Below, in pieces: positions 8,075-19,899 of a stretch of DNA of 64,000 nucleotides. The number at the start of each line of letters is the position of its first letter. Position 1 is the first letter of the stretch. Source of the DNA: Pseudohongiella spirulinae (GTDB lineage Bacteria > Pseudomonadota > Gammaproteobacteria > Pseudomonadales > Pseudohongiellaceae); NCBI RefSeq assembly GCF_001444425.1, contig NZ_CP013189.1, forward strand, positions 2,852,001 to 2,916,000, read 5' to 3'. Made by a program: the position numbers and the translations under genes. The notes beneath the pieces are model-generated. The model saw nothing but the letters and a program-made list of their open reading frames with translations, was not told the DNA's origin and did not search any database.

Positions 8075-10324
8075 TCATCTCGAGCTTAAGACCACTGCAA
8101 CGTAACGGCTGACGGCATCAATCTGATTTTCATTTATCTGCAATGCAAACGCCGGCATCTCTACACCGCCCCGGCTGACCATTTGCTGAATCGATTGCAG
8201 ATTTCGAATACTCCGGATTGAAGGCGCGGAGCCTCCGTTTACACCCTGTCCATCAACACCGTGGCAGGCAACACAATACTGAGTGTAGACCTGTTCGCCA
8301 AGACGATGCTGTTCAGGAGTCAAATCCGGCAACGGCTGCGTCGTTGCACCGCTATCTGCAGGCGCCTGTTGTATGTTTTGCGCGCTGCTCGCCCTGGCGG
8401 CAGCATCCGGCAAGGCCAGCGCCACCAGCTCTGCCGGATGCTCAGCGGTAGATACTGCGATAACGATATACTGAAATCCATCATGCCAGTAGGTCATTGG
8501 CGCACCGCTGGCTTTAGCGGGCAGTGTCAGCTCGGCGACTACGTCACCGCTGAGTTTGTCGTAAGCCCTGAACATGGGGCCACCCGGGTCGCCACTCAGA
8601 TGCCCGGCCTCGGCCATAAACAACAGGGTCGAAGTCAACAACGGAGCGGGGCGAATCATCGGATGTCCCATGTTATCAAAGTCCAGCCCCAACCCCTGCA
8701 GATCAGGGTGCTCCCGGATGTAATCGGAGGCCGGCCCGATACTGCGAGACCATGTATGTGCAGCGCGGTTCATATCCGTTGCAGTGATCAGACTCCACGG
8801 AGGTCTCATGATGGGCAGTCCGCGTGGTCCCTGGATAAACACTGAAGGCGCTCGCAGATAGTTCCAGTCTGTGCGACCCGGCTCTGGTTCAAGAAGCCCC
8901 GCCGCCATAGGCGCATTTCGCAGTGGCACGTACATCATGGCAGTCTGCGGATCAAATGCGGCACCATTCCAGTTTGAGCCACCTTGATACCCGGGATTGA
9001 CCCATGTGCCCTGGGTACCCCCATCACGAATCGGCGTTGGAGGGGTATACATGGGACCAGTCACATACTGTGATGCAATCGCCAGTGCCTCAGCCTTCAG
9101 CTCAGGGGTAAAATCAATCAGGTCATCCTCGTTAAAGCCCTGGCTCAGATAGGGCGGAGGCAGCGACGGGAAAGGCTGGCTGGGAGCCGCGCGCTCACCA
9201 GGCACCTCGCTTGATGGAACCTGTCTGTCTTCGATCGGCCAGACAGGTTCGCCGGTCAGACGATCAAATACAAATGACATACCCTGTTTGGTCAATTGAG
9301 TCACGGTTTTGATCTGACGCCCGTTGACAACAATATCGCCGAGTATCGGTGCCGACGGTGGGTCGTAGTCCCAGAGTCCGTGTCGCGTCAGTTGGTAATA
9401 CCAGACCAGCTCGCCCGTGCGGCCATCCAGGCAGACCAGGCTCTGTGCAAAGAGGTTATCGCCATGGCGATGTCCGCCATAAAAGTCATTGGAGCCAGCC
9501 TCAACCGGCAGATAAATATAGCCGGTTTCAGTATCCACGCTCATCATGGACCAGACGCCGGTGTTGCCGGTGTATTGCCATGAGTCTCCCTGCCACGTCT
9601 CATGACCGGTCTCGCCGGGTTGTGGAATGGTATTAAAGCGCCATAGCAGCTCCCCGGTTCTGACATCGTATCCGCGGATGTGACCAGGTGTAGCGCGGAT
9701 ATTTGGCGCCGTGATAGTACCGACCACCTGTGCCACAACGACATCCCCGACCACCGCGGGTGGGGAGGACGAACCCACGGATTCCGCGTCGGAGCCATCA
9801 GGATAGAGTTGCTCTTTCAACAATACCGTGCCGTTGTTGCCAAATGCCGGGTCAGCCAGACCGGTCCGCGCATCAATCGAAATCAAGCGACCGTCCAGAG
9901 TATTGTGGAACAGACGGGCTTGCTGGCCGTCCGACCACCAGGCCAGTGAACGACTTCCCAATCCCAGCCCCCGATCGTCAACAGTGGGGGGCTGCGGGTC
10001 GAACTGCCAAAGCGGGATGCCAGTTGCAGGGTCAAGTGCCACTACTTGATGCTGGCCACTTGGAACATACAGAACCCCGTTGACCATCAATGGAGTCGCT
10101 TTCATATTGCGGTCCGGGCGATCGCCCAGAGGAAGGGCACGCCATCGCCAGGCAATTTCCAGTGTCTGCGCATTCTGCGCAGTTATCTGATCCAGAGCTG
10201 AATAACGGGTGAATCCATGGTCGCCACCCCAGGTATGCCATTCACCGTCCGGCGCACCATACTGTGCCATGCCTGTCTGAGACATCAACAGCAGCAACAA
10301 GAACGGCAGACTGAACCGGATCAC
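8075..10324 (-). CDS. PQQ-dependent dehydrogenase with C-terminal cytochrome c domain
   Basis: I place the start at the GTG at 10324 (749 residues), because AGGAG lies 7 bases before it and the N-terminus then forms a clean signal peptide ending in GMAQ. A TTG 36 bases further upstream is less likely. Most of the protein is a quinoprotein beta-propeller with repeated tryptophan-docking segments. The last 80 residues are a class I cytochrome c with CVACHGVDGQG and a distal methionine (VEMPAF). It would oxidise an alcohol, sugar or polyol in the periplasm and pass electrons to the respiratory chain; the substrate is not readable. It lies 50 bases downstream of the hybrid kinase gene. No pqq synthesis genes are in the window. 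Confidence 0.88.
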   Translation of the reverse strand: MIRFSLPFLLLLLMSQTGMAQYGAPDGEWHTWGGDHGFTRYSALDQITAQNAQTLEIAWRWRALPLGDRPDRNMKATPLMVNGVLYVPSGQHQVVALDPATGIPLWQFDPQPPTVDDRGLGLGSRSLAWWSDGQQARLFHNTLDGRLISIDARTGLADPAFGNNGTVLLKEQLYPDGSDAESVGSSSPPAVVGDVVVAQVVGTITAPNIRATPGHIRGYDVRTGELLWRFNTIPQPGETGHETWQGDSWQYTGNTGVWSMMSVDTETGYIYLPVEAGSNDFYGGHRHGDNLFAQSLVCLDGRTGELVWYYQLTRHGLWDYDPPSAPILGDIVVNGRQIKTVTQLTKQGMSFVFDRLTGEPVWPIEDRQVPSSEVPGERAAPSQPFPSLPPPYLSQGFNEDDLIDFTPELKAEALAIASQYVTGPMYTPPTPIRDGGTQGTWVNPGYQGGSNWNGAAFDPQTAMMYVPLRNAPMAAGLLEPEPGRTDWNYLRAPSVFIQGPRGLPIMRPPWSLITATDMNRAAHTWSRSIGPASDYIREHPDLQGLGLDFDNMGHPMIRPAPLLTSTLLFMAEAGHLSGDPGGPMFRAYDKLSGDVVAELTLPAKASGAPMTYWHDGFQYIVIAVSTAEHPAELVALALPDAAARASSAQNIQQAPADSGATTQPLPDLTPEQHRLGEQVYTQYCVACHGVDGQGVNGGSAPSIRSIRNLQSIQQMVSRGGVEMPAFALQINENQIDAVSRYVAVVLSSR

Positions 10325-10374
10325 TAAATTTCTCCTGTTATTATTATCATTTTTTGACAAGCCGGGTTACCGAA

Positions 10375-13300
10375 TCAGTTCAACGCTTTTTGCTCAACAA
10401 TCTCCTGCAGACGCGCAACGGAAGCCTCCAGTGCGTCGCGTGCCTCCTGATCATGACTGACCTTGGACAACACAAAGTAGGCCGTCCTGGCCACCTGTCG
10501 CCAACGCGGATTAGATGGCAATTTGTCCAGAGACAGATAGCGATTCATTGAACGAGTCCTGAGACGCCCGTTGTCTACACTGACACTCCAGATACGACTT
10601 TTTTCGGCCAGGTCAATAATCGACTCACCCGTCACCTTCTGCCAGTAATAGTGACAATCCTGCATGACCTTTACCAATGCTTCACGATATAGCATCTCGG
10701 TATCTTCATCTGTCTCGGCTCCCAGAGAGCTGGACAGGTTGGAAATCAGCGAATCAATATTTTTCAGCTCGGTGACCAGCTCTTTATGGTTCTGCAGATC
10801 CTCTGGCTTGATATGTGACAGGTACTCACCCAGCGTCTGGGTGCGCTCCACATTGCGGTTAATTTCGGCGATAATCTGGGGCAGGGTCAGTGATCCAGGA
10901 TCTTCATCTTGAGCATCCGGAGTTTCGGAATGAGATATCGCGGACCGGTTGAACTCGAACACCAGCAGATAAAACTCCTGGTCAGGCTGGCTCATGGTCA
11001 ACAGACAGAACCGTCCTTTTTGATTTCCAAGTTCAAAATCAAAATACTCCGTTCGGTCCTGGCGCGAAATCATGGCTTCATTAAACGGAAAGTGCACAGC
11101 ATCTGCCAGCGCAGGTGATCGCTCCATCAGATGATCAGCAATACGGTTGACTGACTGATGTGAAAACTCACGACTCTCCACGGACAATAGTTCTTCAGCC
11201 GGGCCGTTGATGAAAATCACTATGCCGGCTTCGTCAATCGCCAACAACGGGTCACCTGTCACGTCCAAAAGAGCCGCCAGCCGCTGCTCTCGCTCACGTA
11301 ACCGCTTTTCGTTTTCCTCGTAGCGTTGCAACTGCCAATTGAGACGCTGATTATCTCTTTTCAATTGTTGCAGATGCAGCAACTCAAACTGTTTATCAAT
11401 ACGAATACGCAGCTCTTCCTTGCTAAAAGGTTTGGTGATGTAGTCATTGGCACCCAGACTGAGTCCTTTAACAAGATCTTCAACACGATTTTTTGCGGTC
11501 AGAATAACGATTGGAAGCTCATCGGCATCGTAGCGTTTACGTACAATCTGACAGAACTGATAACCGGTCATCACCGGCATCATTAAATCAAGGATAATCA
11601 GATCAGGTTTTTCATGCGCCAACTTATCCAGCGCCTCGGCGCCGCTGAGCGCCGTGGTTAACTCATACGACTCAGACAGATGAGACTCCACAATACGCAG
11701 ATTAAGATACTCATCATCCACGACCAGGATTTTGCCAGTGACCTGCGATCGATCCAGCGCAGCGGACTCATGCTCGATTATCTCGGTACCAGGTCTCAGT
11801 CCACGACGTCGATCCGACAAGCCGGTCGCCTTAAGCGCTGCATCAAGATCAGGTGATTTTTCGCTTACTTCTGCAAGCAGTTCCAAGTCTTGTTTTTGTC
11901 CTTTCCTTACGGATGATTTGTCTTCCGGTAACGCTTCTTTTAACACCAGATCAAAGTAAAACAGCGAGCCTTCGCCGGGCGTACTTCGCAAGACAATCTC
12001 GGAATCATGTAGTTCAAGCAACCGCTGTGAAATAGACAATCCAAGGCCAGTGCCACCTGCATGACGGGCTTCATCCGAATCGACCTGATAGAAACGTTTA
12101 AATATTTTTTTCTGTTCTTCCTGGGAAATGCCGATACCGGTATCTCTCACTGAAACACGTACATCCAACTCCAATATTTCGACGGCGATGGTAACACTGC
12201 CGTGTGGCGTGAATTTAATCGCATTGGCAACGAGATTAAACAGTACCTGTTGCAGGCGGTCCTCATCCCCTTCAACAATCACACGACCCGGCGGGTAATT
12301 TTCAATTAACTTGATGGGTTTATCACCGATCAGTGGCCGGGTCATTCTGACCACCACCCCGCAGACCTGTTTCAAATCAACATCTTTTCGATTAAGCGCC
12401 AGTTGTCCGTTCTTTATGGCTGAAAAATCGATAACATCATTGACCAGACTGGACAATCTCTGTGCACTGACCTTCATTAACGTCAGTGTTTCGCGCTGTG
12501 AACTGTTAAGATTGCCAGCCTGGTCTGCCAACATAATTTCAGCCAGGCCGATAATGCCGGTCAGCGGCGTGCGCAATTCATGTGAGACATTGGCAATAAA
12601 CTCTTCCTTGACGGTGTCCGCCTGCTGCAGGGCATCAATTTTGAGTTGATTGGCTTTCAGCAGATCTTCCTGAGCTGTTTTGAAGCCCTCCATCATTCCC
12701 TGCAGGCGATCACTCAGACCGATTGCCAGCACCGTGATTGCCGCTAGCGTGGCCAGTTGCACACCGTTGTAAGCCAGCAATGGCGGTATCAGCACGCCGA
12801 GTCGCTGCACCAGCTCCATCATGACGCCAATCAACAGGATAATCCAGGCGGATATAAAAAAGCTGGCAGCACGAGCCTGTCGACGTTTAGCCAACAATCC
12901 GCTGATTGTGATAATCGCCATCAGAGTGAAGCTGGTTACCAAAGCCAGTCGATTGACTGTTGCCGAGTCGAGTATCAAACCCAGAACCAGGGCCAACAGT
13001 GCAACGGCCAGATAAATACGCGCCAGCCTGTCAAGTCCGGCATGCAGGTGTCGTAAATTCAGAAAGCTGCGCACAAAGGCCATGGCCGCCACGTTTGCCG
13101 TCAATGCAAACACACTGGTCGCACGGTTTGCCCAGGCGGGACTTTCCGGCCACAGGTACTGGTAGCCCAGGCCCATGGATGCCAGAGAATATAGAGCACC
13201 GGAGACTACCAGCAGGCCAAAATACAGAAACCCTTCTTCCTTGCTGGTAAACCAGACTGTAAAGCTGTATATCACAATCATCAGCATCAGCCCGAAATAC

Positions 13301-13887
13301 AGGCCCGATGTAAACAGTACCCGCTGGGTTTCAGCCGAGAAATATGCTTCGCTGCCCAGAGCCAGAGGGAACTGCAGGGATCCTGCTGTTTCAATCCTGA
13401 AATAAAGTTGTTGTTGCTGGTCCGGGAGCACGGGGAATTCGAAATTGATACTGCGATGCAGCCGGTCACGGGCCCGGAATGGCAACTCGCTGCCGGCCGA
13501 TTTTTGCTGCCATTCTCCAGCCTGGTCCTGATAATAGAAGTCAACCCGGGACAGTTGTGCAAAGTTGGTGAAGGCCAGCCAGGTGCGCTCGTCATCGAAG
13601 CGGTTTGACAAGGTAACCTGAACCCAGAGCGCGCTGCGGCGATAGCCAAGGTTAGGCTGCCCGGGCGCAACCCAGGGCTGTCCGATCGCGTTCAATTGGT
13701 CGCGGGCCTGCTCAAAACTCAGTTCACCTTCAATATCATCGAGCAGCAGCATTTCCGTGCCGGGCACCAGCCCGCCGGGAAAGCTGTCCAGTTCCAGCGC
13801 CACTGCATCAGGCAACCGCCCCAATAACAGCAGCAGCACGATACTCATCCAGATTGCAGAGGTTGTTTTAACTTCCATGCCAGCCAT
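10375..13887 (-). CDS. Hybrid sensor histidine kinase (7TMR-DISM input, REC and PAS)
   Basis: This 1170-residue inner-membrane kinase has a signal peptide (about 10-30) and a 7TMR-DISM extracellular sensor domain (about 35-175), followed by a helix bundle (about 190-395). HisKA follows with phospho-acceptor His436 (SHELRTPL). The ATPase domain has an N box at 551-559, DTGIGIS at 582-588 and GGTGLGLS at 611-618. A receiver domain has phospho-acceptor Asp767 and Lys819, then comes a PAS-like domain from about 865. The last ~170 residues match no domain I recognise. There is no DNA-binding output, so a separate partner must act. It precedes one PQQ dehydrogenase and is divergent from another, suggesting a link to periplasmic substrate oxidation (inference). 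Length is large for the family. Confidence 0.88.
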   Translation of the reverse strand: MAGMEVKTTSAIWMSIVLLLLLGRLPDAVALELDSFPGGLVPGTEMLLLDDIEGELSFEQARDQLNAIGQPWVAPGQPNLGYRRSALWVQVTLSNRFDDERTWLAFTNFAQLSRVDFYYQDQAGEWQQKSAGSELPFRARDRLHRSINFEFPVLPDQQQQLYFRIETAGSLQFPLALGSEAYFSAETQRVLFTSGLYFGLMLMIVIYSFTVWFTSKEEGFLYFGLLVVSGALYSLASMGLGYQYLWPESPAWANRATSVFALTANVAAMAFVRSFLNLRHLHAGLDRLARIYLAVALLALVLGLILDSATVNRLALVTSFTLMAIITISGLLAKRRQARAASFFISAWIILLIGVMMELVQRLGVLIPPLLAYNGVQLATLAAITVLAIGLSDRLQGMMEGFKTAQEDLLKANQLKIDALQQADTVKEEFIANVSHELRTPLTGIIGLAEIMLADQAGNLNSSQRETLTLMKVSAQRLSSLVNDVIDFSAIKNGQLALNRKDVDLKQVCGVVVRMTRPLIGDKPIKLIENYPPGRVIVEGDEDRLQQVLFNLVANAIKFTPHGSVTIAVEILELDVRVSVRDTGIGISQEEQKKIFKRFYQVDSDEARHAGGTGLGLSISQRLLELHDSEIVLRSTPGEGSLFYFDLVLKEALPEDKSSVRKGQKQDLELLAEVSEKSPDLDAALKATGLSDRRRGLRPGTEIIEHESAALDRSQVTGKILVVDDEYLNLRIVESHLSESYELTTALSGAEALDKLAHEKPDLIILDLMMPVMTGYQFCQIVRKRYDADELPIVILTAKNRVEDLVKGLSLGANDYITKPFSKEELRIRIDKQFELLHLQQLKRDNQRLNWQLQRYEENEKRLREREQRLAALLDVTGDPLLAIDEAGIVIFINGPAEELLSVESREFSHQSVNRIADHLMERSPALADAVHFPFNEAMISRQDRTEYFDFELGNQKGRFCLLTMSQPDQEFYLLVFEFNRSAISHSETPDAQDEDPGSLTLPQIIAEINRNVERTQTLGEYLSHIKPEDLQNHKELVTELKNIDSLISNLSSSLGAETDEDTEMLYREALVKVMQDCHYYWQKVTGESIIDLAEKSRIWSVSVDNGRLRTRSMNRYLSLDKLPSNPRWRQVARTAYFVLSKVSHDQEARDALEASVARLQEIVEQKALN

Positions 13888-13971
13888 TCCGACCCTGTGA
13901 CCTTATCCGCTATACTCAACTACCGGAATCATATAGAGTTTATGCCAACAATAATACTAACGGACGTCATC

Positions 13972-16101
13972 ATGCCAGTACCTGCCCGACTTTCTGACCC
14001 GAAATTGCGACTTTTAAACCAAAAACTTAAATTTTTCAGCCTGATTACCCTGACACTGGCCAGTCTGGGCGTGCCTTCGCTGCAGGCACAAACTGCTGCA
14101 ACGTTCACCAGTGAGCAGGCTGATGCCGGTGCCGATATCTATACCGCGCAGTGTGCCTTGTGTCACGGCGAGTCACTGCAAGGTGGTGGTGCCGGCCCGG
14201 CACTGCAGGGCGAAGCCTTCAACAGTCGCTGGAGAGGGCAGTCGGTGAGCGCACTGATTCAGCTGATCAATACCAGCATGCCGCCCGGTGGCGCTGCCAG
14301 TCTATCAACAGCAGATTTCTACAACGTCACTGCCTATATCCTGAATGCCAATGGTGTAAGTGCTGGCGATGTCGCGCTGAACGCAAATAATACGGCGACC
14401 CTGCAGTCACTACCCAGAACCAGCGCTGGCAGCTTGCAGCAGGCTTCGTCAGCCGAACCAACCGGTCCGCGACTGACCGTCGCCGGCACTATCACCAACT
14501 TCAGGCCACTGAGCAGAGCCGAGCTGATGAATCCATCGGCTGAAAACTGGCTGATGTGGCGCGGCAATCCGCAGGCATGGAGCTACAGCCGACTGGATCA
14601 GATAGATCGAGATAATATCGACAGCCTGCGTCTTGAGTGGGTCTGGAACATGCACGAAGGCGACTCTGAACCCGCACCGATTGTTTATGATGGCATCATG
14701 TATCTCATTAACCCGGGCAATATTGTGCAGGCTCTGGATGCCCGCAACGGCGAACTGATCTGGGAACACGCCGCCGGACCTGACACCGGCGAAGACATGC
14801 GCAATATAGCTATCTACAACGACAAGATCATTCAGGCCACGACGGATGCCCGCCTGATAGCTCTGGACGCCCGCACCGGCGAACAGGTCTGGCAACAGAT
14901 TCTTGCCGACAGCAGCAAGGGGTTTGCCAACTCCAGCGGGCCGCTGATAGCAGACAACAAAATCATTGTCGGGTTGGCCGGTTGCGCCACTTATATCCCT
15001 GAAGATTGTTATGTCAGCGCTTACAATGCGGACACCGGCGAACTGGAATGGCGATTCAATACAATCGCCAAGCAGGGAGAGCCTGGCGGTGATACCTGGG
15101 GTAATCTGGATGATATTTTCCGTGCCGGCGGTGAAACCTGGATCACCGGCAGTTACGACCCGGAGCTGCGCCTGACCTATTGGGGCGTTGCACAGGCCAA
15201 ACCCTGGGCGCCGCCGAGCCGTCATATGTCCATACATGATGCGGGCCTGTACACCAACTCGACTCTGGCCCTGGATGTAGATACCGGCGAGCTGGTCTGG
15301 CACTTCCAGCACGTCCCCGGCGAAGCGCTGGATCTGGATGAGGTGTTTGAGCGGGTACTGGTTGATCGCAACGGACGCAAGCTGGTGCTGTCCATTGGCA
15401 AACACGGCATTCTATGGAAGAACGACCGGGAGACCGGCGAATTTCTGGGTTATGCCGAGACCATGTATCAGAATGTCTTCACGCACATTAACCCTGAAAC
15501 CGGTGCAGTGACCTATCGTGATGATATTATCAATGCCCAGCTTGACGAGTGGATTCCCGCCTGCCCCAGCAGCGCCGGCGGCAAAAACTGGCACGCCATG
15601 AGTTATCACGAACCCAGTGGCGCGCTGATTGCGCCACTCAGCCAGACCTGCCTGGACAATCGCGCCCGTGCGGTAGAGCTGGCCCCCGGATCAGGCGGTC
15701 TGGCCTCCAATCGACGCTTTTACGAGATGCCCGGCACTGATGGCAATCTTGGCAAGCTGGCCGCCTATGACGTTGACACACTTGAAGAGAAATGGAGTTA
15801 CGAGCAGCGGGCATCGTTTATCACCGGCGTTTTGTCTACCGCCGGCAACCTGGCCTTTGTAGGTGACCTGGACCGTCGTTTCCGTGCGTTTGATGCACTG
15901 AGTGGTGAGATACTGTGGGAAACGCGCCTGGGAACTGCAGTCCAGGGGCACCCCTTGACCTTCAGCATTGATGGCAAGCAATACATTGCTGTCACCACGG
16001 CAAATGGCGGAACAAGTCCACGCATGGTGCCGCGCGTGGTCGCCTCCGAAATAAACCCTCCCAGAAGCGGGAATGCGGTCTACGTTTTTGCGCTGCCCTG
16101 A
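13972..16101 (+). CDS. PQQ-dependent dehydrogenase with N-terminal cytochrome c domain
   Basis: I chose the ATG at 13972 (709 residues): GGAC sits a short distance upstream and the signal peptide then begins about 20 residues in (ending in LQAQ). ATGs at 13897 and 13942 are in frame but poorly placed. After the signal comes a cytochrome c domain with [13 protein letters not shown], then a proline/alanine-rich linker and a full methanol-dehydrogenase-type propeller. Its substrate is unknown. The haem domain is at the opposite end compared with the neighbouring PQQ enzyme. It is transcribed divergently from the hybrid kinase with under 90 bp between starts, so a shared control region is likely. 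Confidence 0.87.
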   Translation: MPVPARLSDPKLRLLNQKLKFFSLITLTLASLGVPSLQAQTAATFTSEQADAGADIYTAQCALCHGESLQGGGAGPALQGEAFNSRWRGQSVSALIQLINTSMPPGGAASLSTADFYNVTAYILNANGVSAGDVALNANNTATLQSLPRTSAGSLQQASSAEPTGPRLTVAGTITNFRPLSRAELMNPSAENWLMWRGNPQAWSYSRLDQIDRDNIDSLRLEWVWNMHEGDSEPAPIVYDGIMYLINPGNIVQALDARNGELIWEHAAGPDTGEDMRNIAIYNDKIIQATTDARLIALDARTGEQVWQQILADSSKGFANSSGPLIADNKIIVGLAGCATYIPEDCYVSAYNADTGELEWRFNTIAKQGEPGGDTWGNLDDIFRAGGETWITGSYDPELRLTYWGVAQAKPWAPPSRHMSIHDAGLYTNSTLALDVDTGELVWHFQHVPGEALDLDEVFERVLVDRNGRKLVLSIGKHGILWKNDRETGEFLGYAETMYQNVFTHINPETGAVTYRDDIINAQLDEWIPACPSSAGGKNWHAMSYHEPSGALIAPLSQTCLDNRARAVELAPGSGGLASNRRFYEMPGTDGNLGKLAAYDVDTLEEKWSYEQRASFITGVLSTAGNLAFVGDLDRRFRAFDALSGEILWETRLGTAVQGHPLTFSIDGKQYIAVTTANGGTSPRMVPRVVASEINPPRSGNAVYVFALP

Positions 16102-16138
16102 CACCGGCAACACGAATCCGGAACCGTCACGACCAACG

Positions 16139-17905
16139 TCATTGTAATGGCATTAACCATAACAAAACTGACAGCGTCGTGACGGCCACCACAATATTCA
16201 TGGGAATACCGGCACGCAGAAAATCAGTAAAACGATAAGCACCCGGGCCGTAGACCATCAGGTTGGTCTGATAACCCAGCGGTGTTGCGAAACTGGATGA
16301 TGCCGCGATCATGATCGCAAACATGAAAGCCCGCGGATCGAGCCCTGCCGCATGTGTGATAGCCAGAACCAGCGGCACCATGATAATGGCTGCCGCATTA
16401 TTGGTAATCAATTCAGTCAGCACGGACACAGAAATATAAGTCAAAATCAATAACAGCCAGGGCCGGCCGCCACTAAGGCTGACTATCCCCTCAGCCAGCA
16501 TGGCTGCAACGCCGGTCTTCTGCAACGCGGCGCCCAGTGCAAACGATGCCGCAATGGTAATCAGTACTGGCAGGTCCAGACTCTTTTCCGCCTGGCTGAC
16601 CGTCAGGCAACCAGTGGTCAGCATGACAATCACCGCGAGCAAAGCGGCATTCAACATCGACAACAATCCCAGGCCTGCGGCACTGACCGACAACAACAGA
16701 ATAGCCCACGCAAGCCCGGCCTTTTCATGCCTCGGTGTCACCTTGTCCAGGTCATTAATCAACAGAAAATCCTTGTTGAACTGCTGTCGACTGACAAATG
16801 CCGGACGTGCTTCAAGTAACAGTGTGTCACCCGGCTTTATAATAATATTGCCCAGATTTCCCGCAATCCGCTCACCATTTCTGGCCACCGCCATCACCAC
16901 GGCACCATAACGATCGTGGAAGCGGCAACTGCGGATGGTTTCACCAACGGCCGCACAGGACTGAGAGACTACCACTTCTATCAGACGGCGCTCGGCACGC
17001 TCGTGTTGCATCAGCGTGCTTTCCCCGGCCGAGGCTGTCAGGCCGTGAATCCGCAGCAGATCGGTCACCGCCTCAGTTTCGCCAGCAAATACCAATCGGT
17101 CGCCGGCCAGCAGGGTTTCTTCCGATGGCGCCGCCGTAACAACAGAATCACCCCGGCTTATTTCCACCAGGTAAAGCCGTTCCAGGTCGCGTAACCCGGC
17201 CTGCTCAACGGTCATTCCTACCAATGGCCCCTGTGGATCAACGGCAACTTCCAACGTAAATTCACGCATATTGGCAAAGGGCTGTCGGGCGCTGCGGTCC
17301 GGCAGAATACGCGGCAACACTAATAGCATGAAGGTGATGGCCACCAGAGCCACCGGCAGGCCAATCATGGTGATGGAGAAAACAGAGAAATCCTGACGCC
17401 CGGTCAAAGCCTGGTACTGTCCTGCAACCACCAGATTCGTGCTGGTACCGATCAGGGTCAGGCTACCGCCGACAATGGCGCCATAGCTCAGTGGTATCAG
17501 CAGCCGTGATGGCGCAATCCCGGTCTTGCGCGACCAGGCATTAATTGCCGGAATCATGGTGGCAACCACCGGGGTATTGTTCAAAAATGCACTCAGCGGC
17601 ACAACGGGCAAAAACAGCCGCAGCATGGCCGTGCGCACGGATCGTGGACGACCCAGAAACCGATTAATCAACAGGTCAATGCCACCGGAGGCATGCAGTC
17701 CAGCCGCCACTGCAAACATGGCTGCCACAGTGGCCAGCCCCGGGTTAGCAAACCCTGCCAGAGCCTCGGTCGGCGTGAGTACGCCGGACAGACTCAAGAC
17801 GGCCAGTGCCGTCATCAATACTACATGAGGAGCCAGACGCGTGCTGATCAATGTGACCAGCACGCCCAGGGTGGCCGTTACGGCCAGAAATGCCTGCCAT
17901 TCCAC
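16139..17905 (-). CDS. SLC13/DASS-type permease with two TrkA_C (RCK_C) domains
   Basis: This 588-residue membrane protein starts at a GTG at 17905 with a GAGAG element 8 bases upstream. Two halves of transmembrane helices flank a soluble insert of about 200 residues. The insert holds two TrkA_C/RCK_C domains (about 215-285 and 305-370). The first half carries NNTPVVAT at 109-116 and the second TNNAAAIIMVP, the paired SN(T)-like hairpin motifs of ion-transporter (DASS) proteins. Relatives include putative sulfate and other anion transporters. The substrate is uncertain. It is convergent with the PQQ dehydrogenase (37 bp apart) and follows the pirin gene by 102 bp. Confidence 0.85.
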   Translation of the reverse strand: MEWQAFLAVTATLGVLVTLISTRLAPHVVLMTALAVLSLSGVLTPTEALAGFANPGLATVAAMFAVAAGLHASGGIDLLINRFLGRPRSVRTAMLRLFLPVVPLSAFLNNTPVVATMIPAINAWSRKTGIAPSRLLIPLSYGAIVGGSLTLIGTSTNLVVAGQYQALTGRQDFSVFSITMIGLPVALVAITFMLLVLPRILPDRSARQPFANMREFTLEVAVDPQGPLVGMTVEQAGLRDLERLYLVEISRGDSVVTAAPSEETLLAGDRLVFAGETEAVTDLLRIHGLTASAGESTLMQHERAERRLIEVVVSQSCAAVGETIRSCRFHDRYGAVVMAVARNGERIAGNLGNIIIKPGDTLLLEARPAFVSRQQFNKDFLLINDLDKVTPRHEKAGLAWAILLLSVSAAGLGLLSMLNAALLAVIVMLTTGCLTVSQAEKSLDLPVLITIAASFALGAALQKTGVAAMLAEGIVSLSGGRPWLLLILTYISVSVLTELITNNAAAIIMVPLVLAITHAAGLDPRAFMFAIMIAASSSFATPLGYQTNLMVYGPGAYRFTDFLRAGIPMNIVVAVTTLSVLLWLMPLQ

Positions 17906-18007
17906 ACTAAAGACTCTCTTCGTTATCGGGAAAGGCAGTATAGAGCAGACTTTTTATTACATAAAAGAATTATTGATTCTAATATATTTCACTAATGGAC
18001 TAAAAAA

Positions 18008-18874
18008 TCAGAACCGCCGGGCAAGTGTGCCCTTGCGATAATCATCCAGAGCCTGCTCTATTTCTTCACGGGTATTCATCACAAATGGACCATACTGTGC
18101 AATGGGCTCTTTGAGCGGAACACCCGACAGCAACACCACCCGGGTATCATCACTGCCTGCCTGCATGTGCAGATGAGAGCCTTTACGCGACAGGCGAACC
18201 AATTTGCCACGGGCGACCGTTGTCAAGTTTTCACCCAGTTGCAGCTCGCCTTCATAGACATACACCAGTGCAGTCGAATCCGCGGCCAGCTCAATGACAT
18301 GCTTCTGCCCGGCCTGTGTCAATGCCAGGTCAAAATAGACCGGTCGGGTATCCGGACGATCCACCAGGCCGCTCAATGCTTGTCCATCAACAAGCGCCTG
18401 CCCCGCAATCATTTTGACCTGTAAGCCGGGCATTGACTCTACTGGAATGCGATCTGAGGCAATATCCTGGTAGGCCGGAGGCTGCATCTTGCTATGAGCC
18501 GGCAGGTTCAGCCAGACCTGGAAACCGCGCATGCGACCTTCGGTCTGTTTGGGCATCTCCGAATGGATAATGCCCGCTCCGGCCGTCATCCATTGCACAT
18601 CACCATTTTGCAAATCACCCACATTGCCCATGTGGTCCTGATGCTCCATATGCCCTTCCAGCATATAGGTCACGGTTTCAAACCCCCGGTGCGGGTGCGG
18701 CGGAAATCCACCGATATAGTCACTGGCCTCATAGGATCCAAACTCATCCATCATCAGAAACGGATCGAATCGCGCAGGATCACCCATACCTCCAAAGACT
18801 CTCAACAGCTTGACACCGTCCCCATCCGAGGAAGGACGTGCGACGATGATTTCTTCAATAGTTTTACTTGCCAT
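18008..18874 (-). CDS. Pirin-family protein
   Basis: This 288-residue bicupin has the N-terminal pirin metal site: His60 and His62 in PPHPHRGFETVTY, then His104 and Glu106 in IIHSEMP. The C-terminal cupin (about 180-280) is also present. Bacterial pirins include quercetin 2,3-dioxygenases (YhhW) and metabolic modulators, and function cannot be assigned from family alone. The gene diverges from a LysR regulator at 18982, which probably controls it. Confidence 0.9.
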   Translation of the reverse strand: MASKTIEEIIVARPSSDGDGVKLLRVFGGMGDPARFDPFLMMDEFGSYEASDYIGGFPPHPHRGFETVTYMLEGHMEHQDHMGNVGDLQNGDVQWMTAGAGIIHSEMPKQTEGRMRGFQVWLNLPAHSKMQPPAYQDIASDRIPVESMPGLQVKMIAGQALVDGQALSGLVDRPDTRPVYFDLALTQAGQKHVIELAADSTALVYVYEGELQLGENLTTVARGKLVRLSRKGSHLHMQAGSDDTRVVLLSGVPLKEPIAQYGPFVMNTREEIEQALDDYRKGTLARRF

Positions 18875-18981
18875 ATTCTGCCTCCTGAGTAACGATTGCC
18901 ATATTAACCCTGCCTGACTGATCTTTTAATACAAATTAACGCACAAAAAGATCTGATTTTCTGATAGATAAGGCATCAGAC

Positions 18982-19878
18982 ATGAAACTACCAAAAATAT
19001 CGCTGGACCAGTGGGCTGCATTTATCGCGGTAGTCGATGAGGGCAGCTTTGCAAAAGCGGCTGAGCGACTGAACAAAAGCCAGTCCAGTATCAGTTACGC
19101 GATTGCCAGACTTAATGAGCTGCTGCCAAAACCCGTATTGGTGCTGAGCGGACGCAAGGCGACACTGACAGCCGAGGGCAAAGTCATGTACCGGCGTGCC
19201 AGCCAGCTTCTGCAACAAGCCCAGACTGCGGAGGATATTGCCAGACAGCTTGCCAGCGGCACGGAGCCGGAAGTTGTGATTGCGGTTGACGGGCTGCTGG
19301 AACCATCGCAACTATTGCCAGTTCTCGATAAATTCTCACGGCACTACCCTATGACACGTTTGCGGGTGCTGGAAACTCAACTGTCCGGCACCGAAGAAGC
19401 GTTATTGGAAAAAAAAGCCAACTTGGTCATCGGCAGTCATATCCCGATCGGATACATGGGTACACCATTGAAACGGGTGCGCATGATTGCCGTTGCTCAT
19501 CCTGAGCATCCGCTGTTCAGTGTAAGCACCGATTCCGGCATCAACGACTATGAACTAAGAAGCTGGCGTCAGATTGTGCTGCGCGACAGTGGCCAGCGGC
19601 GTGAGCAGGACGCCGGATGGCTTGGCTCTGAGCAGCGCTGGACCGTCAGCCATTTTTCCACGACCTTAAAAATCCTGCGGGCCGGCCACGGCTTTGCGTT
19701 TCTGCCTGAAGACTGGGTCGCGGCCGATCTGAAAAATGGTCAGCTAAAACAATTAACTCTGAGCATGGGGGCCGAACGGCAGCTGCAGCTATATATGATC
19801 ATGGCCTCTTCTGACAGTATCGGGCCGGCCACCACGGCCCTGGCCCGACTGCTCAAGGATCACTTTGCTGCTTACTGA
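18982..19878 (+). CDS. LysR-family transcriptional regulator
   Basis: This 298-residue protein has an N-terminal helix-turn-helix (about 7-65, with GSFAKAAERLNKSQSSISYAIARL) and a C-terminal LysR effector domain. A short AAGG precedes the ATG. It diverges from the pirin gene with a 107-bp gap, the usual arrangement for a LysR protein and its target. Pirin is therefore the most likely target, and the effector is unknown. It is convergent with the esterase gene (21 bp apart). Confidence 0.88.
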   Translation: MKLPKISLDQWAAFIAVVDEGSFAKAAERLNKSQSSISYAIARLNELLPKPVLVLSGRKATLTAEGKVMYRRASQLLQQAQTAEDIARQLASGTEPEVVIAVDGLLEPSQLLPVLDKFSRHYPMTRLRVLETQLSGTEEALLEKKANLVIGSHIPIGYMGTPLKRVRMIAVAHPEHPLFSVSTDSGINDYELRSWRQIVLRDSGQRREQDAGWLGSEQRWTVSHFSTTLKILRAGHGFAFLPEDWVAADLKNGQLKQLTLSMGAERQLQLYMIMASSDSIGPATTALARLLKDHFAAY

Positions 19879-19899
19879 GTACAGCGCTCTGATCACAGT

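Noticed and set aside
14449-15405. A 318-codon minus-strand open frame inside the second PQQ dehydrogenase
   Set aside because: It is antisense to a well-conserved propeller domain and shows no recognisable protein features.
17935-17990. AGAAT/ATTCT hairpin between pirin and the SLC13 permease
   Set aside because: Only 5 weak A-T-rich pairs; not convincing as a terminator.
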